DNA of 64,000 nt from Hirschia baltica ATCC 49814 (lineage in GTDB: Bacteria; Pseudomonadota; Alphaproteobacteria; Caulobacterales; Hyphomonadaceae): the NCBI RefSeq assembly GCF_000023785.1, contig NC_012982.1, forward strand, positions 1,674,001-1,738,000. Reading direction: 5' to 3'. A program made the position numbers and the translations under genes. Under the pieces are notes generated by a model. The model worked only from the letters and a program-made list of their open reading frames with translations, was not told where the DNA came from and ran no database searches. Shown here piece by piece: positions 27,790-36,492 of the stretch. Position 1 is the first letter of the stretch. Each line of letters opens with the position of its first letter.

Positions 27790-28937
27790 TAAGCCAGCAA
27801 CTCCCGAGCTATGAGGAAGCGCCGAATTTCGTTCGTTCCAGCACCAATGTCATAAAGTTTTGCATCTCTTAAAAAGCGTTCAACGGGCCATTCTTTTAGA
27901 TATCCTGCACCGCCCAATGTCTGAATGGCTTCTAGAGAAGATTTAACGGCGTTTTCACTGGCGAGAAGAATAGCACCTGCTGCGTCAAAACGTGTTGTTT
28001 GCCCCGCGTCGCAAGCACGTGCAACAGCATAAGTGTAGGCCCGTGCTGAATTTAGAGCGACATACATGTCTGCTATTTTTGCTTGTACGAGCTGGAAGCT
28101 ACCAATGGGTTTGCCAAATTGTTTTCGGTCTTTCACGTAAGGAATGCACACATCCAGACAGGCTTGGATTATGCCTAAAGGGCCCGCAGAAAGGACTACC
28201 CGCTCATAGTCCAACCCGCTCATTAAGACTTTTGCGCCGCCATGAACTTCGCCCATTATATTGCTCTCGGGTACGAAGCAGTCCTCAAATACTAACTCGG
28301 CGGTGTCTGATCCACGCATTCCCAGTTTGTCCAGCTTTTTTGATACTGAGAAACCTTCAAATTCTTTCTCTATAAGAAAAGTTGTTACACCCTGATTTTT
28401 ATTGTTTGGGTCTGTGCGGGCGTAGACGACGAGCGTGTCGGCTTCGGGGGCGTTTGTTATCCAGAACTTTGTTCCGTTGAGAAGATAGCCACCATCAACT
28501 TTTTCAGCTTTTGTGACCATGCCTAATACATCAGACCCGGCACCAGCTTCTGACATGGCAAGTGATCCGACATGTTCTCCAGAAATGAGTTTAGGAAGAT
28601 ACTTCTTTTTTTGTTGATCTGTACCCCAGCGCCGGATTTGATTGACGCATAAATTGGAGTGCGCACCGTATGAAAGACCAACAGATGCTGATGCCCGAGA
28701 AATTTCTTCCATCGCCACAACGTGTTCAAGATAGCCAAGCCCCAAACCGCCATCTTCTTCAGAAACAGTAATTCCATGAAGCCCAAGATCTCCCATAAGA
28801 GGCCATAGGTGTCGCGGGAATTTATTTGACGCATCTATTTCTGCAGCGATCGGGGATATTTTGTCATGAGCAAAGCGTCGACATGTTTCTCGGATCATGT
28901 TTGCTGTCTCGCCCAAAGCGAAATCAAGGTTCATCAT
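27789..28937 (-). CDS. liuA: Isovaleryl-CoA dehydrogenase
   Basis: The 382-residue acyl-CoA dehydrogenase oxidises isovaleryl-CoA to 3-methylcrotonyl-CoA with FAD. The catalytic Glu lies at about 245 in [10 protein letters not shown], the position characteristic of isovaleryl-CoA dehydrogenases rather than the C-terminal Glu of other family members. Other family stretches are [23 protein letters not shown] and the C-terminal [41 protein letters not shown] ribosome-binding site precedes the ATG. It is the first gene of the leucine operon, divergent from a LysR gene that may regulate it. A second ATG three bases on could also be used. Confidence 0.93.
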   Translation of the reverse strand: MMNLDFALGETANMIRETCRRFAHDKISPIAAEIDASNKFPRHLWPLMGDLGLHGITVSEEDGGLGLGYLEHVVAMEEISRASASVGLSYGAHSNLCVNQIRRWGTDQQKKKYLPKLISGEHVGSLAMSEAGAGSDVLGMVTKAEKVDGGYLLNGTKFWITNAPEADTLVVYARTDPNNKNQGVTTFLIEKEFEGFSVSKKLDKLGMRGSDTAELVFEDCFVPESNIMGEVHGGAKVLMSGLDYERVVLSAGPLGIIQACLDVCIPYVKDRKQFGKPIGSFQLVQAKIADMYVALNSARAYTYAVARACDAGQTTRFDAAGAILLASENAVKSSLEAIQTLGGAGYLKEWPVERFLRDAKLYDIGAGTNEIRRFLIARELLA

Positions 28938-29006
28938 TTAAATACCTCCCAAGTTCAATTTATGGGCGCTGCGCCTCTTATGGCACATTGTAACATTTTT
29001 GGTTTA

Positions 29007-29053
29007 ATAGATAAAATTGAAATTAAACTAATCATGGTATAGATTTTATCTAT
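29007..29053. promoter_or_regulatory. 11-bp inverted repeat overlapping the LysR start codon
   Basis: ATAGATAAAAT (29007-29017) and ATTTTATCTAT (29043-29053) are perfect inverted copies, 25 bases apart. The right arm includes the first two bases of the LysR ATG. A T-N11-A-like element with TTTAAT/ATTAAA arms (29003-29027) overlaps the left arm. The arrangement fits an autoregulatory LysR operator in the gap shared with the leucine operon. Confidence 0.5.
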
Positions 29054-29924
29054 GATAGATCGCTACCTTCTTCGCTATTTCCTTGCCGTTGTAGATCATG
29101 GAAATTTTTCTCGAGCTGCAGTTCATTTGAATGTGGCCCAGCCAACCTTGTCTGTGGGAATTGCTAAGCTTGAAAAAATATTAGAATCTAAGCTGTTCCA
29201 TCGCGCAAATCGACGAATACATCTTACAGATTCTGGTACTAGATTGCTTGAATATGCTCGACGAATAGAAAGTGATTTTAACCAAGCAGAAAGGGCGGTG
29301 CGGGGACAGGAAGCGCAGCCAGTTCTTAAGTTAGGAATATTGACGAGCATTCCAGCAAAGATTTTGTCTGATGCTATCGTTCAAGCTAGACATGTTGATG
29401 ACAATGCCAAGGTTGAGCTTGTCGAGGGTAGTGAACGCGAACTCACAAATCATCTTGCGCGTGGTCGTGTAGATGCTGCTATGACGCTTGTCGAGCGAGG
29501 CGGGGAACGTTTCCTGGAAGAGACACTCTTTAGAGAGGGATATTCCATTGCTATGCCTGAAAATCATGCTTTAGCAGACCAAGAAATTATTCCCGGTGAA
29601 GCTTTGGCTGACAATACTATGATTGTTCGTAGGCATTGTGAGGTGTTGTCTGAAACCAGTAAGCATTTTACAAAAAGGGGCGTTCGCCCTTTTTTTGCGT
29701 ACAAATCATCAAATGACGAGCGTGTACTGGAAATGATCAAAGCAGGATTAGGCGTGACGGTAATGCCTGACAGTTATGATTGTAGTCACATCATAATGCG
29801 AAAAATGGCGGGGTTTGACCTAGTGAGGTCCGTTGGTTTGCTGTGGGCACCGCATGCAGAAAAATTGTACCATTCACCGCCTGTGATTGTTGATGTTTTA
29901 CGAGCAAAAATGACAAATCCATAG
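29052..29924 (+). CDS. LysR-family transcriptional regulator
   Basis: The 290-residue protein has the LysR N-terminal winged helix (YLLRYFLAVVDHGNFSRAAVHLNVAQPTLSVGIAKLEKILESKLFHRANRRIHLTDSG, about 5-65) and a periplasmic-binding-type effector domain. No Shine-Dalgarno sequence precedes the ATG, and an 11-bp inverted repeat overlaps it, suggesting a weakly translated or autoregulated gene. It is divergent from the isovaleryl-CoA dehydrogenase operon, so it probably controls leucine catabolism. Many proteobacteria use a MerR-type LiuR there instead. The effector is unknown. Confidence 0.85.
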   Translation: MIDRYLLRYFLAVVDHGNFSRAAVHLNVAQPTLSVGIAKLEKILESKLFHRANRRIHLTDSGTRLLEYARRIESDFNQAERAVRGQEAQPVLKLGILTSIPAKILSDAIVQARHVDDNAKVELVEGSERELTNHLARGRVDAAMTLVERGGERFLEETLFREGYSIAMPENHALADQEIIPGEALADNTMIVRRHCEVLSETSKHFTKRGVRPFFAYKSSNDERVLEMIKAGLGVTVMPDSYDCSHIIMRKMAGFDLVRSVGLLWAPHAEKLYHSPPVIVDVLRAKMTNP

Positions 29925-30189
29925 AAATTTATGTGAATTCAAATTGGTAGAGGAAATAAGAGGTTTTCTCTCGCTCGGTGAATTTTGTGTGCTGGTTTCA
30001 TAAAAAAAGCTGGTCGCTTTATTTGGTATTGAAATGATGATGTAAAAAACAGTTTATTTTTAATGTATTCGGCATATTAGTTGCAAAGAAATTGGAATAC
30101 AGAAAATAAATCAGACGAACTGCTTATTCAATTGGTTGGTCTAGTGTTTTCCGTTTTAGAGTTTTTGTTTTCAAGCAGTTGGTGTTGAT

Positions 30190-31107
30190 ATGCTTTTCAA
30201 ATGGCCAGAGGATACGTCTGTATGCTTTTCCAAAGAAGTTATTGCTGGTGAGCATGACGAGCATTTGAGTGAGAAATACTCAGACGATGGCTTGGCTGAT
30301 TTGCTAGACCGTTACCCTCGTGAAAATATGGGAATTTACACATTTCCTGCCCACTCAGAAGGACGGGTTAAAGCAATCCATGGAAGAGCTGATAATTTAT
30401 CTGGGGCTGAACTCCTTGAGGCGGTAAAGCGAGGGCAGATTTGGTTAAATTTGAGAGCAGTCAGTAAATATCTTCCCGAATATGCAGATGTTCGAAATAA
30501 ACTTTTTTCTCAACTAGATTCAGCAGCAGGTATCAAAACATTAAAGCAAGATATCGGTGTCCTAATTTCTTCTCCAGATATTCATGTCCATTACCATTTG
30601 GACATACCATTTGTTTGTCTGGTTCAGGTGAGGGGAGAAAAATATGTTTCTCTTTATCCACCGCATGAACCCTTTGCGACCGCCAACCAGATTGAGGCAG
30701 TTGTTTTGCGTGAACAAGAAGAAGAAATGGATTTTAAATATAGCTTTGATGAGCATGTATCAAAGGTGCACATGAAGCCAGGAGTAGCAATTACTTGGCC
30801 TCAAAATGCTCCGCACAGAGTGCAGAATGGCAATATGATGAATGTTTCATTGTCATGTGAATATATGACAGCTTCAGGATTATTAAAAGCCAATGCAATG
30901 TATACAAATGGAAAATTGAGACGTCGTTTTGGTATGAATCCGTCCATTCCCCAAAATACTGGAGCAGCTGTCATGCTAAAAGCTGTTGTTGCAAGGGCTC
31001 TAAAAATTCAGAAAAAACCAACGGTTAAGAAAGTCACGCCCATTACTTTCGAAATTGATAAAAATACTCTTGAAGTGCGACGGATTGATGAGAGTTCCAA
31101 CGTGTAA
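30190..31107 (+). CDS. JmjC/cupin-8-like 2-oxoglutarate oxygenase-type protein
   Basis: The 305-residue protein resembles bacterial JmjC/cupin-like oxygenases. An HxD pair is visible at His136-Asp138 (VHYHLDIPF), the strand CLVQVRGEKYVSLYPP follows, and a distal His209 lies in WPQNAPHRVQN. These would bind Fe(II) as a facial triad for 2-oxoglutarate-dependent hydroxylation. The first 110 residues (RYPRENMGIYTFPAHSEGR) are less typical. It is followed five bases after its stop by a FemAB/CelD-like acyltransferase gene, so the two probably act in one pathway, perhaps on a polysaccharide or lipid. No catalytic activity is proven for this subgroup, and no good ribosome-binding site precedes the ATG. 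Confidence 0.7.
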   Translation: MLFKWPEDTSVCFSKEVIAGEHDEHLSEKYSDDGLADLLDRYPRENMGIYTFPAHSEGRVKAIHGRADNLSGAELLEAVKRGQIWLNLRAVSKYLPEYADVRNKLFSQLDSAAGIKTLKQDIGVLISSPDIHVHYHLDIPFVCLVQVRGEKYVSLYPPHEPFATANQIEAVVLREQEEEMDFKYSFDEHVSKVHMKPGVAITWPQNAPHRVQNGNMMNVSLSCEYMTASGLLKANAMYTNGKLRRRFGMNPSIPQNTGAAVMLKAVVARALKIQKKPTVKKVTPITFEIDKNTLEVRRIDESSNV

Positions 31108-31112
31108 CCCAA

Positions 31113-32291
31113 ATGGAAAAAAATACTGAGGTTTCACGGGTGGTTTTATTTGTTGCAAAAGATATTTCTGAAGTAACTCATGCTGAGTGGAAACAATGGA
31201 AATTCTTAAATTCTTCTCAAAATTGCTATAGGTCTCCTTTGTTGGAGCCTGAATTTGCAAAACTGATTGCTTCCAATAATGATCATGTCCGAGTTATATT
31301 TGGACAAGTCGGTGAGAAGATTGTCAGCGTTTTTTGTGGTTCTGGTCGTGTTGCAGGAATGGTACGCCCCCTTGGTGCACCATTTGATGATTATTCAGGG
31401 CCTTTGATCGCAGAAGGCTACCAGATAAGCATGAATGACATGCTACGGGCGGGTGGTTGGCATAGTTATAGAGGTGAAGGTTGTGCGACTCCTGAAGGTG
31501 TGTTGATGGACGCCAAGTTTGAGAGTCGAGGCTATTCTTTTGTTGCGCAAATTGAAGACGGAAGTGCAGCAGAATATCTTGCGGAGCGATGGAAAGACAA
31601 TCCAAAAAGAATGAAAAACTTTCGGCGGCTTAGTCGGAAACTGGATAAAGATTTTGATACCGTAGAACTCAGATATGGTGTGAATAATCCTTCAGATATT
31701 CAACAACTTTTTAATTGGAAAAGTAACCAATTTAGCAAATCGGGTCTGGTAGATGTGATTGAAGCTGAGAAAAGTTCTACAGTTCTGCAGGCGGTATCTT
31801 CTGTAAAATACAATGAAGAAAATAATTTTGGTGGATACCTTATTGAGCTTAGGGTGAACGGTGCCCTTGTGGCAGGTCATTTTGGTTTAAGGTCAGGTGA
31901 AAATTTTCATCCATGGATATCAGCGTATGATCCAGATCACAGTGAGTTGGGGCCGGGAATTATACTTCTCTATCGAGCTATTGAAGCGATGGATGAGATG
32001 GGGCTGAAATCTTATGATCTCTCAGGTGGTCACGATCACTACAAGAAATATTTTGCAAAGCCATCTCGTGAGGTTGGAAAACTTGTTTATTTCCGTCCAA
32101 CAATTTTGGGGACTATTCAAGGCGTTGGGTTTAAAAGTTGGAACCTATTTGGAACGAAAAATGAAAACTCCATAGCTTCAAGAATGCGGAGGCGGTTTGA
32201 TCATTTAGCTATTTGTGAGACACGATTAATGCCTCGTTTAAAAGGTTTTTTTGAAGCTTTCTTAAAAAGACATAATACGCAAAACAGTTGA
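31113..32291 (+). CDS. FemAB/BioF2-like GNAT-fold acyltransferase
   Basis: The 392-residue protein fits the CelD/BcsL-type acetyltransferase fold (two GNAT-like lobes). The C-terminal lobe shows LVAGHFGLRSGENFHPWISAYDPDHSELGPGIILLYRAIEAMDEMGLKSYDLSGGHDHYKKYFAKP, the most conserved part of the family. Members N- or O-acylate sugars or polysaccharides. Caulobacter HfsK, which modifies holdfast polysaccharide, is of this general type. It lies directly after the cupin-like gene in one operon. Substrate and pathway are unknown, and no other polysaccharide genes are nearby. Confidence 0.75.
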   Translation: MEKNTEVSRVVLFVAKDISEVTHAEWKQWKFLNSSQNCYRSPLLEPEFAKLIASNNDHVRVIFGQVGEKIVSVFCGSGRVAGMVRPLGAPFDDYSGPLIAEGYQISMNDMLRAGGWHSYRGEGCATPEGVLMDAKFESRGYSFVAQIEDGSAAEYLAERWKDNPKRMKNFRRLSRKLDKDFDTVELRYGVNNPSDIQQLFNWKSNQFSKSGLVDVIEAEKSSTVLQAVSSVKYNEENNFGGYLIELRVNGALVAGHFGLRSGENFHPWISAYDPDHSELGPGIILLYRAIEAMDEMGLKSYDLSGGHDHYKKYFAKPSREVGKLVYFRPTILGTIQGVGFKSWNLFGTKNENSIASRMRRRFDHLAICETRLMPRLKGFFEAFLKRHNTQNS

Positions 32292-32376
32292 TTTTGTATC
32301 TCTCACCTCGGTTCAATAGAAATAGGCGAACAAGAGGGGATGGCATTAAATATCTTATAATGGCATAGAGATTCAC

Positions 32377-32934
32377 ATGTCGAATATTCTCCTTTTTAAT
32401 AAACCATTCAATGTGCTTTCACAGTTTACTGACGCTGGAAATGAAGCATCTTCTCGCCGGACCTTATCTCACTTTATTGACGTACCCAATGTGTATGCGG
32501 CGGGGCGATTAGATAAGGACAGTGAGGGTTTATTGGTCCTCACAGATGACGGTAAATTGCAACACCGTATAAGCGATCCAAGTAATAAAATGGAAAAAAG
32601 TTATTGGGTTCAAGTTGAGGGGATTCCCGACGAAACAGCGTTGGACCTGTTGCGGGCTGGAGTATTATTGAAAGACGGGATGACCAAGCCGGCTAAAGTC
32701 AAACTGATGGACCAACCTGTTGACCTTTGGGTGAGGGAGCCTCCTGTTAGATATCGAAAAAGCGTACCAGATAGTTGGATTGAGATCACAATCTCAGAAG
32801 GACGAAATCGGCAAGTCAGGCGGATGACCGCTTGTGTTGGATTTCCTACTTTGCGTTTAATTCGATATCGAGTGGGGAATTGGACAATAGATGGCATTGA
32901 ATCTGGAGATTGGATTATGCACTCCAAGAAATAA
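32377..32934 (+). CDS. rluE: RluE-type rRNA pseudouridine synthase
   Basis: The 185-residue protein is a small RsuA/RluE-family pseudouridine synthase without an S4 domain. It has the opening ILLFNKPFNVLSQFT, the catalytic AGRLDKDSEGLL (Asp46), the KSYWVQVEG strand and EGRNRQVRRM. RluE isomerises one uridine of 23S rRNA (U2457 in E. coli). Length and the lack of an S4 domain favour RluE over RluB/RluF/RsuA. It is probably monocistronic, lying between the acyltransferase and the sensor kinase with 85 and 136 base gaps. Confidence 0.88.
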   Translation: MSNILLFNKPFNVLSQFTDAGNEASSRRTLSHFIDVPNVYAAGRLDKDSEGLLVLTDDGKLQHRISDPSNKMEKSYWVQVEGIPDETALDLLRAGVLLKDGMTKPAKVKLMDQPVDLWVREPPVRYRKSVPDSWIEITISEGRNRQVRRMTACVGFPTLRLIRYRVGNWTIDGIESGDWIMHSKK

Positions 32935-33070
32935 TGTTTTTCATATCGGCGTGTCTCTTTAAGTTGCGCTATACTCATATATTATCTGGTTATGATTTAT
33001 TCATATGAAGAGAGATATAAATCTGGGGGGCAGTTGGCTGGAATGTAAAAAATGTTGAGGCAATGTCTAA

Positions 33071-35515
33071 ATGGTTGATGACAAAAATGAGCAAACACGG
33101 TTAGCAACGTTAGCGGCATTGAAAATACTGGATACAAAACCAGAAGCACAATATGACAATGTGACTGCGCTTGCTGCTGAAATGTTTGACGTTCCTATTG
33201 CTCTCGTTTCGCTAGTGGACGAAAATCGCCAATGGTTTAAATCCAATTGCGGATTAGATGGTGTCACTGAAACTGCTCGTGACATCTCTTTTTGCCAACA
33301 TGCGATAAAGTCTACAAATGTTATGGTTGTTGAAAACGCCATTGAAGACGAAAAATACGACCAAAATCCCCTAGTTTTAGGCGAACCCAGTATTCGTTTT
33401 TACGCTGGCGCACCGTTGATTACAGAAGAAGGGCACGCCCTTGGAACGCTTTGTCTTATCGACAGAAAACCTCGAAAATTCTCGGCACAGGAACAAGCAC
33501 TCCTTGTGAGATTGGCGACAACAATCAGGGATATGATTGTTAAAAATACACTTGAGCATGAAATTATTGAACTCGCTAAAGCAGCTCGAAAAGAAAGTGA
33601 AATTTCACGTTCAATCTACGACGCTAGTGAGGCTGTGATTTTAAGGCTGGAAGCTGTTTTCAATGAGCAGGGTATTGTTTCTGACTTTACGCTACTTGGT
33701 GCAAATGCCGCATTGGAATTAAATACGGGGCAAAAATTAGAGAGCCTCATCGGAAACAAAATGTTGGATCTATTTCCCAACATTAAAGAGGTGGGGCTAT
33801 TCGCACTATATTCAAAAGTTGTTAAGACGGGGAAATCAGAAACTGTAGAAATAGAATATACTGATGATACCATTAGTGCATGGTTTAGGGTCAAGGCAGA
33901 ACCTTGCGGCGTAAACGGGCTGACAGTTGCATCTACACCTATTTCTCAAAGGAAGAATTTTGAAGCGACTGTTAAGGCGCTCAAAGCTATATCTCCACTT
34001 GCGCATTCAGACCCTACTAAATATTTAGAAGAATTGCTTGAGTTGGGTCGACGAACTTTTCATGCGACAGATGGGTTTGTATCAAATATTCAGGACAAAA
34101 AATATTTGGTGAAAGCATATGTTGGTGAAATGGAAGGACTAGCTGCAGGTGTTGAGCTTGCCTTGCCTGATACTATATGCGCTGCTGTTGTCGAAGAGCA
34201 AACAGCCCTGTCATTTGACGACCTTCAGTCTAACGAGACTAAATGTCATCCGGCTGTTCCTCAAAATGAATTTGCTAGTTACTTAGGCGCTCCAATTTTT
34301 GTGGATGAAGAATTCTACGGAACAATTAGCTTCGTAAGTGACGTAAAACGGAGTTCGCCTTTTCCAACGACGGACCTTGAGTTGTTGAGCATTATTGCTG
34401 CAAGTATTGGGCATGCAATTGAATCACAAAAAGCGTTTGAAAAATATGCACGTTTGAACGATGAGTTGAGAATGGTGCTGGATAACGTACCGGCGCGGAT
34501 TTGGTATAAAGATAATAACAACAAAATTCTAAGAGCTAATAAAGCAGCTGTTCTCTCAGTAGGTTTGAATGACCCATTAGAGGTTGAGGGCGTTGCTACT
34601 GAAGATTTGTTTCCAGAGATTGCCGAGAAATACCTTCAAGACGATTTAAGTGTCATAGAAAGTGGTAAACCACGCAGAAATATCGTGGAATCTTACGCGC
34701 CTACGAACGGTATAGAGGGATGGATATCTACAGATAAGATTCCAATGATTGGTGAGGATGGGAATACAACTATTCTGGCAGTAGCAACTGATATAACGGA
34801 ATTAAAGCTGAAAGAAGAACAATTATCTAGGCTTAATGAAAGTCTGTCAGATTTCGCGTTTGTGGCTTCACATGATTTGCAAGCACCCCTTCGTCAATCT
34901 GCAATGTTCTCTGAACTATTTGCCGATGAATTGAAAGAGCATGAAATCGTTTTACCGACTTTGGCGGCAGAGTATTTCGATGAAATGGAAGATGGATTAC
35001 GGCGAATGAGAGTTATGGTTCGCAGTTTGTATGACATGTTTAAGTTGGACAGTGAAAAAATAAAAAAGAAGATCACTGATTTCGAACAAATCGTTGTTCA
35101 AGCTCGAAAGCAAGTAAATTCGGAAGTTGAAGCCGTTGGTGCAAATATTGAAATCGGTGATTTTTTCCAACACAATGTAAATGAAGAATTACTCGTTCAA
35201 GTTATTCAAAACCTTGTTGTCAATGCCTGTAAATATTCTATGGCTGACCAATTGAACATTAAAATTCATTCTCAAATAGATGTTATAAATCGACAAAAAT
35301 GCATAATCGTTGAAGACAATGGTGTAGGAATAGCTGAGCAATTTCAGAAAAAAATATTTGAACCTTTTAAACGCCTTCATCATGGTAAAACTATTGAAGG
35401 TGCAGGAATTGGTTTAGCGTTGTGTAAAAAGATTATGGCTTTGCATGATGGTGATTTGTACGTAGACTCTAGCTTTAAAGATGGTGCCAAATTTGTGATG
35501 GCATTTGGTTATTAG
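33071..35515 (+). CDS. GAF-PAS-GAF-PAS hybrid-input sensor histidine kinase (soluble)
   Basis: The 814-residue kinase has no membrane span. An N-terminal GAF domain (about 20-165) shows VPIALVSLVDENRQWFKSNCGL. A PAS-like region (about 185-300) and a second GAF domain (about 320-470) follow, then a PAS domain (about 475-585, VLDNVPARIWYKDNNNKILRANKAA). The phosphoacceptor box SHDLQAPLRQ has His near 601. The ATPase motifs are NLVVNACKYS, VEDNGVGIAEQFQKKIFEPFKRLHHG and GAGIGLALCKKI. The H-box type is that of phytochrome-like kinases, although no bilin-binding cysteine is obvious. Two single-domain receivers follow as an operon. The signal is unknown and probably cytoplasmic. Confidence 0.88.
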   Translation: MVDDKNEQTRLATLAALKILDTKPEAQYDNVTALAAEMFDVPIALVSLVDENRQWFKSNCGLDGVTETARDISFCQHAIKSTNVMVVENAIEDEKYDQNPLVLGEPSIRFYAGAPLITEEGHALGTLCLIDRKPRKFSAQEQALLVRLATTIRDMIVKNTLEHEIIELAKAARKESEISRSIYDASEAVILRLEAVFNEQGIVSDFTLLGANAALELNTGQKLESLIGNKMLDLFPNIKEVGLFALYSKVVKTGKSETVEIEYTDDTISAWFRVKAEPCGVNGLTVASTPISQRKNFEATVKALKAISPLAHSDPTKYLEELLELGRRTFHATDGFVSNIQDKKYLVKAYVGEMEGLAAGVELALPDTICAAVVEEQTALSFDDLQSNETKCHPAVPQNEFASYLGAPIFVDEEFYGTISFVSDVKRSSPFPTTDLELLSIIAASIGHAIESQKAFEKYARLNDELRMVLDNVPARIWYKDNNNKILRANKAAVLSVGLNDPLEVEGVATEDLFPEIAEKYLQDDLSVIESGKPRRNIVESYAPTNGIEGWISTDKIPMIGEDGNTTILAVATDITELKLKEEQLSRLNESLSDFAFVASHDLQAPLRQSAMFSELFADELKEHEIVLPTLAAEYFDEMEDGLRRMRVMVRSLYDMFKLDSEKIKKKITDFEQIVVQARKQVNSEVEAVGANIEIGDFFQHNVNEELLVQVIQNLVVNACKYSMADQLNIKIHSQIDVINRQKCIIVEDNGVGIAEQFQKKIFEPFKRLHHGKTIEGAGIGLALCKKIMALHDGDLYVDSSFKDGAKFVMAFGY

Positions 35516-35531
35516 ATATTAGGAATTTATT

Positions 35532-35954
35532 ATGCCAAAACAAATTGGGATACTAATAGTTGAAGATGATCTTAAAGACCAAAAATTCATCCTGCGAGCA
35601 TTGAACAAAGCAGATGAAAATCTGCAAATTGAAATCGCTAAAGATGCTGAATGTGCTTTGGAAGTCCTAAAAAATGGAAGCAATCCGAGAATAATTGTTA
35701 CAGATTTAAATATGCCAGGAATGGGCGGGCGCGGGTTGTTGGACGTTTTGAAGTCGGACGATCGCTTTAAAAATATACCGACGATTGTTCTTTCCACATC
35801 TGAAAATGAGACAGATGTTGATGACTCATACAGTCGTAAAGCTAACGCATATATGGTGAAACCGGATAGTGTGGCGGGATATCAAAAAGTAGCATCTCTA
35901 TTAAATGAATTTTGGCTAAAAGAAGTTAAGCTACCAAGAGCTTCAACGAATTAA
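35532..35954 (+). CDS. Single-domain response regulator (Rcp1/CheY-like)
   Basis: The 140-residue receiver has the acidic pair ED (about 11-12), phosphoacceptor Asp58 (VTDLNMPGMGGRGLL), Ser/Thr in VLSTSE and Lys in YMVKPDS. This is the Rcp1-like variant usually paired with phytochrome-type kinases. It lacks an output domain, so it works as a phospho-relay or binds a partner. It begins 16 bases after the kinase stop, making the kinase its likely partner. Confidence 0.88.
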   Translation: MPKQIGILIVEDDLKDQKFILRALNKADENLQIEIAKDAECALEVLKNGSNPRIIVTDLNMPGMGGRGLLDVLKSDDRFKNIPTIVLSTSENETDVDDSYSRKANAYMVKPDSVAGYQKVASLLNEFWLKEVKLPRASTN

Positions 35955-35982
35955 ATTATAACATAAAAATGGTTGACCAAAT

Positions 35983-36390
35983 ATGGTGATTGATAATGCT
36001 CAAAAGAGCCGAGCAAGAAATCCCAGCATTCTCGTCGTTGACGATCATGCCAACATCTCAAAATTGGTAGAAGCTTATATTATAAAAGCAGGTCTTAGTC
36101 ATATCAGAATCCAGCATGCTGACTGCTTGGAAATTGCATGTCTGAAAATAGAATCAGATACACCTGACTTAATTTTACTAGATAATTTACTTCCACCGCA
36201 TTTTGACTTTCGTCAATCAATCAAGGAATTAGATGGGGCTTTTTCAGGGCCTATCATACTGTTTTCTAGTGAAATTCCTATAAATATAGGCGAAGAGGAT
36301 GCTGACCAACGCTTGGCAGCAATAATATCTAAAGATGATATTTCTAGCAAAAATTTCATAGAAACAATACAGCAACAAATTTCTATTTGA
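35983..36390 (+). CDS. Second single-domain response regulator, divergent
   Basis: The 135-residue protein has a receiver fold with Asp20-Asp21 (VVDDHANI), phosphoacceptor Asp67 (LILLDNLLPP), Ser in LFSSE and Lys in IISKDD. It is far from the preceding receiver in sequence and has no output domain. It is the third gene of the kinase operon, 28 bases after the first receiver. It may act as a phosphate sink, a relay to another protein, or the receiver of a different kinase. Confidence 0.75.
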   Translation: MVIDNAQKSRARNPSILVVDDHANISKLVEAYIIKAGLSHIRIQHADCLEIACLKIESDTPDLILLDNLLPPHFDFRQSIKELDGAFSGPIILFSSEIPINIGEEDADQRLAAIISKDDISSKNFIETIQQQISI

Positions 36391-36395
36391 AGAAG

Positions 36396-36438
36396 AAGGT
36401 CGCAATTTCAAATTTCGTCATTTTGCGACTTTCATTTT
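36396..36438 (+). terminator. Possible terminator after the two-component operon
   Basis: A stem of about 10 bp (one G-U pair) forms between AAGGTCGCAA (36396-36405) and TTGCGACTTT (36423-36432). It is followed by a mixed T-rich tail, and the loop is long, so confidence is limited. Confidence 0.45.
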
Positions 36439-36492
36439 CGTAACAGATGCAATCGTCGTACAATGTAGCTGTTGTGTGCGTGTTCGACGATC

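Noticed and set aside
28965-28975. GGCGCTGCGCC palindrome upstream of isovaleryl-CoA dehydrogenase
   Set aside because: It is short and lies in the untranslated leader close to the ribosome-binding site. It has no second copy in the window, so I could not support an operator.
30064-30101. TGTATTC/GAATACA inverted repeat before the cupin-like gene
   Set aside because: The 7-bp arms are AT-rich with a long spacer in an AT-rich gap; chance is likely, so it was not listed as a site.
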